The notes below the pieces were generated by a model. The model was not told the DNA's origin, ran no database searches, and was given only the letters and a program-made list of their open reading frames with translations. A DNA stretch of 64,000 bases from Fasciolopsis buskii (lineage: Eukaryota > Platyhelminthes > Trematoda > Plagiorchiida > Fasciolidae): assembly GCA_008360955.1 (NCBI GenBank), contig LUCM01004652.1:50025-114024 (forward strand). The letters are read 5' to 3'. Position 1 is the first letter of the stretch, and every line of letters starts with the position of its first letter. Below are positions 46,501-58,500 of this stretch, in pieces. Made by a program: the position numbers and the translations under genes.

Positions 46501-49500
46501 CGAAGATCCAATCATAGCTGGAAGGTCAATGGGTAGGGGCCTGACGAAGTAGTCTCCTGGTCCTCCAAGTCGGGGTTGCTCTGAGTTAACAGCTCAGTCG
46601 GAAAAATGAGTGAGAGAATGATTGATCCAAGTAGATGGGCTTTCCACTCAGCTATCCCCGGTTGCCTTGCGGTCAGGTTCTTGTCAGAACTAAAGGCTTT
46701 GGTTGCGAACCCTAATCGTTCTTCTACGTAGCGGCTGGACTCCCTAGCAGTACCCGTCCATGAATCCGCATGAATTACACGCCTACAAATAATTCCATAC
46801 TGCATCGGTCGTCGCGCAGGATAATCAGGACCGCGCTGCCCATCGCATCGAGCGCAAGTGGGGTGGGTAGTGATAAGTATGCTACTGCTCACGGTTCTCT
46901 CTTTTATTCAACCTGTCTCTTCCGTCTCCAACCCAATCTGTATGCCCCTTCTGCCTACCCGTGGTGTCTCCACTGATGACACGCACGATACTCGCAACGG
47001 TTCAATGTCAAATAGTGTGGTAGGTGGTTTTCAGTCTGCTGGCTCATCTTTTCAATCCTTGTCAGCCTCTGAATCTCGGTTCGTTCAATGTGCGCACTTT
47101 AATGCAGGCTGGCCAACAGGCGTGTTTGGCTCTGACAGTAGAGTCACTTTTGATTAATGTCTGCTGCGTGAGTGACACACGAATTCAGGATTCGAGGTGG
47201 ACGATGTGCCTTGCCTGCTCAGCGAACAGATAACGGAGAAGGACTCCTCAGATTCTATGCGGACGACAACTTATTCCTAGCTAGTACGAATTTTCGACAC
47301 AGTTCGCGTCGCACGGCGACATGGCGTTCTAACTCGACAGGTGTTCTGAGTCAGATCGACCATATCGCAGTAAGCTACTGTTGGCGCGGATCTGTCCACT
47401 ACTGTAGATTGTACTGAACCTGAAACATGTACGTCGAGTCGGACCGTGCGTTAGTTCTAATGCGATTTTTGCTTCAGCTCAACGACCATCGACGCAGGCC
47501 ACAAACCCGATTGGCCATCGAACGTCTGTATGATTTGGCTGTTCGCAACAGCTATGGGCAAGAACTATCCGAGGAACTAAGAACTCCGACGAGCAGGTAA
47601 CAGTCAAAGACTGTTTAAGCTTATCCCCGGCTGGCTGGCTATGTTGAACTTAGTTGACTTTTTTCTCAAGAACTCGAGTTGACCGGCAGTGGCCAAGCAG
47701 ATAAGGTTGTGTTGTTTGAACGTGCAGGTGGTAGTTTCGAGTCCTCTCACTACTGATCAAGTTCCCCACTTGGCAACCCCCTGTTGGCCGCGGTCCCCTT
47801 CCTGAAAGATGATGTTCATTGGTATTTTGTTAATTATGGGCGTAAGGTAAAGGATTGTTTTCACGATGGAAAAGTTCTCTGACAGTTTGCTTCTCCGTGG
47901 ACGATAGATATTTGCTTTCCCGAAGTCGTTCCCACTTGCAGTTCGTCTCGACAATGCGTTCCTAGGTCGTTTCTGACCAACAAAATTCATTATTGTCTTG
48001 CATTGCGGTTGCTGGTTTAGAAATTGTCACTTTTATACAAGATAAGCGAGTGAGATGAAAGCTGAGAATTTGAAACAAAAATCTGATGACAGAGCTGTTA
48101 AGTCGCAATGAGCAATTGACGATTTTCCTTAGCAGCTATTAGGTGTGCGTCTGAACCGTTGCGTGCCAAAGGACAGCATGGTTTACGTTTAGTCTGAACT
48201 CACGGAAATTGTTTGAGTTTATTTTGGATAATTCCGTGACTTTTCAACCACTGGCGTTTTTAACATCAGCTTTGACTTGTAAGCGTTTCGATCTCAATAG
48301 ACCGTATGACCTACGCGGTTAACTGCACTTAAGTCTTCAGTGATTCCCTTGGTCGTGGATTGTGCAAAACTTTCATTTTTATGTTTTTACGGCTTATTTT
48401 TGATTCTCCTTTATCGATTCTCTCCTGATTAAAGCCTGAGTTTGAAACCACTTTAGTCCGGCTTTTCACTAAAAATTGTTTTGATTTCTTGAAGTCAACT
48501 ATTTTCTGTCGTCAACGCAGGTTACCGGGCAGGCGTTCGAGGACGTCCAAGAGCAGAATGTTCGTCTAGTTCGCAATCTTCAGGAAAATGAGGAAGCCAA
48601 ACTTAAACTCATGACGGAACGTCTGAATACGAACCAAGTCGCTCGTCTGCTTAAGGAAGACAAACAACTTTTGGAGGAGCAAATCCGTTTACTCAAAGCT
48701 AGATACGAAGCTCTGAACCGCGCTTTCTCGAAACAGGAAGACAAAGTAAGTTCACTTAAAGATGTTCGTGACATGATTTACTCTTTTTCGTATTTGCCTT
48801 CTTCGAAGAAGAGTGAAGAAATTTATGCAAGGTACTTCAGTTTTGTTAGTTTCTCTACCGTTTAACAGCCCGGGTTGTTTCGGCTACCAGGCCTTGATCA
48901 AGCGATCGCCGTATTTTCCTTTCTGTCCCGGTAATCATGCACGTATGAATTTCTGCAGTTCAGTTTGGCTTACCTGCTCCGTTTTGATGACAACCGTTTA
49001 CATCTGCATTGGCATACTCTCAGCGGAAGTTCTGTATTCACGTTAACCGGGGCGCTCTTGTCAATCACTAATCGTACTTCCTTTTTGTCTTAGTTCTTAT
49101 TCATTTTATCCTGCTTTCTTTCTTGTGACATTTAACATTTTTGGTTTATAATTAGATACGTGAACTTTGATTATCGATTTACCATATCTTATCGAGTACG
49201 TGAGATGAGATGACACCTCGATACCGGGCGATATTTATCACACTTCCTGGAGTAATTCAGCTAACCGCACCTGGTTCCTCATCAAGACACTTCCAATCTG
49301 ATTGAGAGTCACCATTGCTTGGAAGTAGTTTTGGATGACAAGGCAGGAGCGGTTTTCAGCTTTGATTCCGCTTCATATTCGTCTGTGCACAGCAAGACTG
49401 CAAGGGTCCTATGGCGTTTGAAAAGATAGATGTGTTAGCCGCAGCTTGTTTGTCATCTCGTCATATGCTGCATCAGGTGGTTGCGCTGGCAAGCAGCAAG

Positions 49501-52500
49501 ACGAGCTTCATTACGCAGAGGCTCCGACATTGTGGTGTTTGGTGGTGGGAAATTTAGTGCATCAGAAACTTGTGTAGTCGAGGATTGTAGCTTACTCTAC
49601 GGGTAACGGAGATAAGTTTCTTTGGGTTTGTGAACTCCGGTATTCCTACGTAGTAAGAATTTCCCATAGTTTGAGTCCCACAATGACAGGTACTCTGAAT
49701 TAAATCAGTCATATCGCAGTTGGCTGCCGTTGCCACAGTCCCGTTCAAAACTGGATCTTACTGATCCAGTCGTAGCGTTAGGCGATACATTAGGTGTGTC
49801 GTAATCTTCGTTGCCCCTCACTGTCCATCAACTCTAACCCACTTAGTAATATAAGTCGGCCTGATCAGTTGGGAGCAGAAACTGAGATTAGCCAAGAACT
49901 CCGACGAACGGCAAGGCTGATGAGCAATGAGATCAATTCAAACCGTTGATGCATTTGGCAGCAGGTTTCGCCTGAGGCCTTGGATCCAACGTCCATAAAA
50001 AACACTGAATCTTTTTCATGAGTCTCCGTATGCAATGTGGCAAGAACTCCAATCCTCGAGCTGTTAGAGGTTGAGTCAGATACTACAAGATCTACAGCTT
50101 TGCGGGCTACCAAAACCTAAGCGGATAAATTGGACATTTGGAACGTGAAACATATTCCTTTATCGTAACGCAATGATTGTGGTGTTCATCGTGATATTAG
50201 TTCAACTCCGATAGTCACCAAGGTTTCAACTTCGAAAGTGCTGCGCCCTGTGATACTTATGCGCGAGAGAGATGGGCGAACAGTAAATCATATTTCGCCT
50301 TGGTCTGTATTGTGTCAACAAGATTTTCACCTTTCTCCAGCTATTTGAAATGCGCCACACATACGTGACTCGACCACCGTAGTTTTCTTCAAATTGAAAT
50401 CCGCCTTCGATTCAGCTGAGCAAACAGTTCAATGCTGTTCATCGGAAGGATACGTTACAGAAGTTTGTAAATCTTCTATGGCCACTAGATTCACAACTGT
50501 AGTCAGGTAGAAGTGCATGGTGAATGATCGAGTTCGGCGTGTTTCCGGTTTTGTCAGTTTCGTTTGGTCCATCGTCGGCCGCTTAAGAAGGACGCTTTGG
50601 GAGGTAACCAAAATGAGCATTGATCTTGCGAATGTTAAAAAGCCCCGTGACCTGGGTTGTACCTTTTATTTAGCGCTAAATGATGCTGACCGCCTGACAC
50701 TTTTATAAAAAGTGTGTCGCGTCACCGACACTTGCTTCTGTGATGACTGCAACATCGTACCACTCTTCGCGTGCCCGATCTCATTTCTAGTGCTCACGGT
50801 CATGTTGGTATAGAGACCACTTTGTTCACAAGATCCTTATGGGTCGGTTATGCATGTATTAACGACAAACGACTGACTCGCGTCGCGTGCGTACTCACAG
50901 GTTCCAGCCCAGACACGTATTCCCGACCCTTGGTTTGTCTTTCTTAATGGTCTATCATGCCATTCGGGGGCACTGTTTTTCGTTGAACGGTGTGCCAGAA
51001 AAAATCATTTCAATTTTCCAAACTTTGCATTAGAATGACTGAAACGGACTTCATGCCTGTTTCGACCTTTCTCCGCAGTTCGGGTAGTTCCTTGTCACTT
51101 TTTCGTAACTTTGTAATTGTAATGATTGTAGAAATCGTTCTATCATCATGTGAAACTAGTAACATCGACATTCGCTCAGACAGTAAATTGCCCAATTTGG
51201 AGTTTGTTGATATTCCGCTTCCAAGTAAAGACCCAGGTTAAATGTAGTTTTCTCGACCGCTTGACCGACAATTCCGTTGTGTTCGGGATGCGTTTGGCAC
51301 TGTCTTAGTGTGAGATGCCGTTGCAGGATTGCATTATCACTAAGCGTAATCTCACAAAGCAAGACCCGGACGGAGTAGATAGTTTTTGCCGTTTGGGCAG
51401 TTGTATCTCAGTAGATGGTCGTACATTGGGTGGTCTCTTAGCGTATGCAAAAGGTTGGATAGACATTTACCAACTGAAGACATTGGTAGCATCAGTGGAA
51501 GATCCGCTTACTCGTCATAGGTCGCGTCTACCCGCATTGTAGGAATTCGATCGGTTCTACAATGCAGTTTTGATGCATGGTAATTTAGGGCAAGATGTCA
51601 GAAGGCTGTCGGTGTTTGAGCACCGTTTTTTATCGTAGTCCTGTTAGAGTATGTCGGGAGAATTTTATTAACAGTGCCCAGGTGAGACTCAAGCTATTGG
51701 GTCGTAGAACTCAGTCCACTAAGCACATACTGAATTTGAGTATGGTAAAATAGCTGCTGTATATGTTAAGCATAGGCACTGATCGGCTTCCACAATATGC
51801 ACTGTTTTTCAAGTCAAAAAAATCACTGGGAGACGGGTCAGAGCGATCATTCCATGACGAAGCAAAAAGATACTATTTATTTAGTAGATATTTCAGGCCA
51901 TATGCCAAACCAAACATGGTACACCGCTGGGAGACTGGGATTGATAGAATCAAAGTAAAGAAAACGATGAAGGAAAGCAGAGCAAACAAATGAAGTTTTT
52001 TGTGGTTGTTAGGATGTGAAGACTAGCGAATGGGCCGTCTCGAGTGGATCGAATTCGGTTATTGGGTTGTAATCTGCGATTTCTATCAGCGCGGTGTCTG
52101 GAGGATTTTGGGTGAATAGGCCGAATTTCGAAGTCAGTGGAGTTCTTTTGTTCGAAATGTTTCCACTTCTTAATAATATCTTTTGTCGCTCTCACTATTA
52201 TTCGATGGTGCGAGGTAGCAGTCAAATCCAAGGCACGTGGGTTCATGGTTGACGGTTGTTTCAACCGAACTGAACCAAGTTATCAAATACATAATTTCAT
52301 CAGAATTATCGCATCTCATTTATTTGGTTAGGGGCATTGGGTAGCTTTTATCTAAATGGTCAGTACCTAGGGAAAACAGGTTTTGGGGACTAAACATTTT
52401 GTCTGCTTTCTCTGACTGTCTGTCGCGGTATGGTGCTAGCAATCACAGCGGATAATTTCATACAAAATAGAATTAAGTTTATCCTCATAGCTAATAGAGA

Positions 52501-55500
52501 CCTCGTTTAAATGGCTTGGTTGTTTAATCTGCACGTGTGTCTAATAATAGCAAATTTCGATAACGATTACGTAACAACGAGTGAGGGTTTGCCTGTTTTA
52601 CTGTAAACAGCGCATGTGCAATAAAAAAGGTTCAAAAAATAAAAAAGGTAAGTTGGGTTTGATTGCCATCAGGTGAATCGCACTCGGCGACATCGGCTTA
52701 GCCAGCTTCTTGGCTCTATGTTCTGAGATCGGATAGCACTGCTTTTGGTTTGCTCTGCCAATCAATGTGCCCTCTTAGTTACAGAGCATGGCGGCTGATT
52801 AGGTTCAGTTATCCATAGTAGTCGTGCGACGATTGGCTGATTGCCTTTTTCTTAGCTGAGCTAGGTCTCTGGCCCAACGGCAAGTATATCGTACTTTTTG
52901 GTGATGCCTCATGGATCTCATTGTTGTTTCTGTCGACTGTAAGTCAAAGGATTTTTCTGAATAACCATTGTGCCTGATTGTGCCCAAATGTTATATTACC
53001 TTTGATTGTCCGTTTGCTGTGGAGGAAAAATTTAACGTTTTGTGCAAATCGAACTGCCCTACTTTCACGGTTGCATAAGCTTGATAGAGAAACACTACAT
53101 TTTCATTGTTTCTGAAATATAAGATAAAAATTTTCTCGTCTTTAGAATTCGAAAGTTGCTTGCCTGTCGAAGAAAATCTTGGTTTCACATGCTCTATACC
53201 GATTTGCCACGATTGCTCACGAATAAATCTAGTTGGTAACCAATCACAAGTCAAGAAATACTGTTCTTTTTTTTTCTAGGACATTCCAAATAAAGTTTGG
53301 CACTGGTGCAGATTCATTTTTGCCTGTTGTGTTCTCTTTTCGATGCACTTAACCGGCGTTGTCTGTACTCTTTTGTGCTGCTCACGCAGGAACATTTGCT
53401 GCTCGCCAATCTGGATACACTTGAGAAGGAGGCCAGCGCTAGGCAGCAGGCTCAGGAAGCATATAAGCGGAAGGCAATTGAAAGTCAACAGGTTGCGGAA
53501 GATCTCAGAGTGACAGTGCAAAAATACCAGAGTCAACTTAAGGAAGCTCAAATTTCTGTCCAGGAAAAGGCGTCCGCTTTCGAACGTGTGTCATTTCGTC
53601 ATCAACGCCTCCAGGTATACAGTCCTCTTGCTTCATCTGGTTCTACAACCAACTTTTGTGTGCTCTAATAATGTTGATCGAATGGTAGTACCTTTAATAG
53701 GAAATCATAATCACTTCCTTTTGACAATTAAAACAAGCACACGATTACCAACAGCATCAAAATCAGGTATGGATAAAACGCAACGGAATCGGAACAAACT
53801 TTGCGGAAACTCGATGTGAATGCAAACTAATAACAGACAAATGGTTTTCTTCACTATATTTATTCCGATATTCTCAATTATCTTTGCTTTGTCGGAATTC
53901 CTTAACGACTTCCGAAGTCGAAGCTAAATTCTGTATTCGATTTTGTGTTACTTCTTCCAGACTTGCTCAACTTAGTACCGTAGGACTGATAAAGAATATA
54001 TATGTAAAAATTGTCAGTTCCATTATGAGTTAATAAGTCGGAGAAATGCGATGAGATCACCGGATCTCAATCTCCAAGTAACTATCCATTGATTTAACGT
54101 CTCGTTTTGTCCAGTGTTTCATTATGGTCCTTATTTGTCAGAATAAACTGAAATGCGTCAAGAAGGCTCAAAGATTCAACTGAAAGCCAACGTATCACGA
54201 CGCACTTGATGAGACCATAGCTGGATAAACCATTCTTAATTCCCAATCACCATTGGTTGTTGTTTTCATTTGTGGGTCGACTGGATCGTTTCCGCTAATG
54301 GCTTTCAGAAAGGTCATAGGTGGATCGGATCAGACAGCTTGTTACAGTCTAGTCACGCGCTGCATTATGAATTTGGAACCCCTCTGGACTCTAATATTGT
54401 GCCAGCGTAAAAACAAATAAATGGTACTCCACATATGATAAACAAACAAAAGAGGAAAATAATAATCCATAGCAACCGAACTGTTTTTTTGTGTTCTCAT
54501 CGTCCACACTGATTTTTTGGTTGCTTTCGAATTATTGGAGAATGCGTTATGCAGATATCATTCGCTTCGGTTCGGAAAGATATCTCTCAGCGTCTCCAAC
54601 CAACGACATCTCTAGGATCCCGACCAAGAAGCCAGGGAATACCAGCCAAGATCAAAGCCGAAGCTAACTTGTTCATACTTGACCGCCACGTCACTTCTTT
54701 CAGCCTTGTCCAGCACGTGCAAAAAAGCACGAAAAGGTATACGATGGTCAGTTATGCGCAGTAGGTGTACAAGCCACCCATAGCAAAGACAATGATTAAA
54801 CCAGTTAGAGGAGGGCTGTCTACACTGAACACACGACAGCGATCCTCGTCAATCCCCACCCGGTGTTCCCACCGGACAGGGGCAATGCTTCGGAGACATC
54901 GGTGATCGAAAACGGATAGTCGCTGGGCGTCCACAACGCGGATAGGCCGGGTCTCGCAACCGTAAAGATTACTACGAACTGTGGGATTGTACACCCTTCC
55001 TTTGAGGTGATTCTGAATGTCGTCGCAGCGCCACAAGTGTCGCAAGTTCACAGAAGGCGATTGGACTTTTACGCTTTGTGATGCGACCTCTTTTCTAATA
55101 CTTTTCCAGTTGTAATCAGACACCTGAGGTACTTATAACTACTGACTAACTCCAAATTCTCACCACAATGAATAAAAGCAGGCACATGATTCTCGTAGCC
55201 TCAGATAAGTACGTTGTACTTTGAATCCGCAAAGCACATCGTATTTGGATATCTCGGTAATCAGGCTCCTGTCAATTTTGAATAAGTACCTTGCGCTTTG
55301 AAAGTCCAATGCACACACCATATCGGGATACCCCAATGGCCAAGTGGTTCAAGGCAGATTGAATTGTCTGTGCATCGTTGCTCAGCCATACGATACCGGC
55401 ATACTCTAAGTGAAACGCTCTGTTCCACTGTCTAAAAGACCAGATAAAGCGTTCTGTAGAACATTTTGCGTGACATAGTTGAAAGGGAATGAGGGTAAAG

Positions 55501-58500
55501 GTAGCATTGTCGTATTTCAGTGTTGACGACGAAGGGTGGCAAAGCTGTCCATAAACCCTAACCCGACCTGAGGTACGACGGTACTCCATTTATCATCATA
55601 CTGCACACCTATCAGTGAAATCAAAGGTTGCGGGAGTGTCCAAGAACTCAATGTTCCTTGGTCTTTAAAAGATAAGACGGTCTTCTAACACGCCAGAGGG
55701 TGAAGATTTGATCGATGCATCCATCGAAACCCGGCCTGTTACTCACGAGCTTGCTCTTCATGTGCGAAGAATGACAAACGGGAGCAGTTTTGACGCTGTT
55801 GGGATTAGGCTTCTACTCCTATGATTAGCATAGCCACCGTGCATGGCCTTGTTGAAGATGAGAAGAACGCTCCACTCTCCCCTCACCCACGAGGAGAGGG
55901 ATATTCTTTGAATACCAGGCCTTCGAGAACAAAACCTCTTTAATTAAACTTGAGGAAATCCCATCGGTGCCTGGCGCTGTATGACGTTCTGAGACTGGGA
56001 TTTCCTTGAGGATCTTCGCCTCAGTTGGTGGTTCCACTGTAACAGGCCACCGGACTCTTGTCGGAATAGCTGAGGGAGGCACTGACAGTGAAAGCCAACT
56101 AAATTGTGCCTGAAAGTGCTCTGCCTATTGTGCAAAATGGTGCTGCAGGTTGTGTTTAGGCGAACCGTCCGCTTCACAGATCGTTTCGCTCACACTTAAT
56201 GCTTTCCCATCGTGGCTCGGATGTACTGAAACAACTTGCCGGAATTCCCATAGCGGTATTTCGTTCCATCTCCAAAGATCGTTGGTACCACCATATCTCG
56301 TGATCCCTACATAATCTTGCACTGAGTTCGCGTCTCGTTACGAGCCGTGCTTCATTATACTCGCTGCCAATCGAGATGAACTAGGGTGCATCAAGTAGGC
56401 GCGAAGACTCAACAGAAATCCAGCTCGACGGATCAGGCTACAACTAACTAAGCCAACATTATGTAAGGCATTCTTGATAAACAGTCGGTGCTCATTGATT
56501 TTTTAAGGTGAGGGCAATCCTAGTTTTCCAGCTATCTTGCTTTGAAAGGTTGATGGGCAAGTTGGGTCAGTCAACGTGTCGCAATTTGACGGACTCTGCA
56601 CCATGCGTCTTAAGATCATGCGAACTACACGAACAACTTAGTGCACACTAACGCGTGATCGGAATCGATGGGTATGCTCCAGCGCGACCGGTAGCCTTGT
56701 ATACAGCCCCGCCCTTTGTAGCTAACACCAAGGTGGTCGTTTGTTTGCACCGCTCACTGGAAGAGGGCAGACGCCAGGTTGCGTACCGGCGATTGGAACG
56801 TCTGAAGCTCCTACTAACGAGAAACAATTGATAGTCTAAACGCAAATCCAACAGCTGTTCCAGTTTTCAGAACGACAGGAATCAAGACCAAAGGAGCCTC
56901 CTGGATACGCCTCACTTCAGGATAGCCGACTTCCTCTGGTATTTGTGTCCCTTGTCAAAATCACGATATCACCACGCCGTGTTTTGCGTAGGAGGTTGTA
57001 CAGTTTTTGAAAGGAAGTGTTCTTGACTGCATCTGGGCTGCAACCTTTTAGCGCGTACGCTGAGACAACGAACAAGTTGCGTCTATCAGGGTGACGGTTA
57101 TTTACTCTGCACGAACCTCCAAGTCTCACTGTTCATAGCCGGCTGTCGACTGGGATCCAGTCCACTTGTGTGGCCTCATCCACCTCAGTGAGTAACACAG
57201 CAAAATGAGAAGCCGAAGCCTCGGAGCCCATAGAAAGACGTGGGGAAAATCCGGTGAAGGATAAGATGGGGTCCTAGTCAAATGACAGAGTTGGAAGGGG
57301 CATCTTCATGACTCACCATATCTCTGTTACCAGTGTCCAAGGGAATTAAGCTTGTTTTATTGTATGGATTAATGTTGACATGTCATGTATGGCTATCTTG
57401 AGGATGCATCGAGAATGAAGATAACAATCACTACTAAAACTAGTTCGATCGGACTTGGAAGCTTGACGTTTTAAGACGCAAAACTGACGCAGAAAAGGGC
57501 GGATTGAAGTTTTAATTGAGTGTTCATATTAAACTCGGCCGGGTCGAAATTGGTGGCTGGGTAGGTGAGAATTTGTATATGATGTAAGAGTATGTGCATT
57601 TGTTTGATTGGTTCGCATGTAAAATCCACAGGAATTGATTTGGCTAGCATTACATTCAAGTTGGTCGCGAGCATTATCCCTCACCGATTACTAAATATTC
57701 GTGGAAGGTGTCTGAGAGTGAAATTGGGTTCCGTCCAGGTCAGGACCACATATTTACTTTTTCAATTCCCATAACATAGTCTGGAATTCCGTAGGCCCAC
57801 GATGTCTGTATTTCTTAATCTGAAAGCAGCGAACAACGCGATTGATCATTAAGCACTGGGGCGCTGTCTTTCACTCAGGTGTGTACCAGAGAAATTCATT
57901 TCAATTTTCCTATCTTTGTATGGGAGCCACAGAAGCTGAGTTTGTGCTTACGGAGACCTTTCAATCGATTTCACCACGGTAATTGATGCTCGTCGCTGTC
58001 GCCCATTCCCATTTGTTTTCAACTTCGTCAGTGAGATGATCATTTAAGCAGCCCTGTCTTAATCTGAGAATAACAGCAATGGTATTCACTCAGATAGGAA
58101 ACTACCTGACGTAGAATTTGCGGACGATGTGCTTCTGAGTACAGTTGCATGTTTTCTCGATCGTCTTAATGACAGTATGCTATGTCTGGTACGCTTTCTG
58201 TAGCTTCGAAGTGTGAAATGTTGTAGTAGTACTGAATCAGCCCAAACACGAACATTGTTCCCGCAGGGGGGATTTGGGTGGACTAGATAGATTCATTTAC
58301 TCCAGCAGTTGTTTCTTACCTGATGGTCTTTTATGGGACAAAGTGTGTTCACGTATACGGAAGGCTGGATTGACATCTGTGGCGTCGGTGTGACATCCGG
58401 CGATCAATCAACGGTTTGGCATGCGCGGCAGTAATCCTACTGTACTATGCGATTCAGAAACGTGTCGGAACACTTTGTGTGCTTGAATATTGTTGTGTGG

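Noticed and set aside
46512..46892. 126-codon minus frame, identical to the one at 60377-60757, as a conserved gene
   Set aside because: Identity is due to the duplicated LINE; it lies in the 5' region of the element and no domain is recognised.
55337..55347. A-box match TGGCCAAGTGG suggesting a pol III gene
   Set aside because: It is the antisense of an RTE palm reading (LNHLAIG) and no B-box follows.
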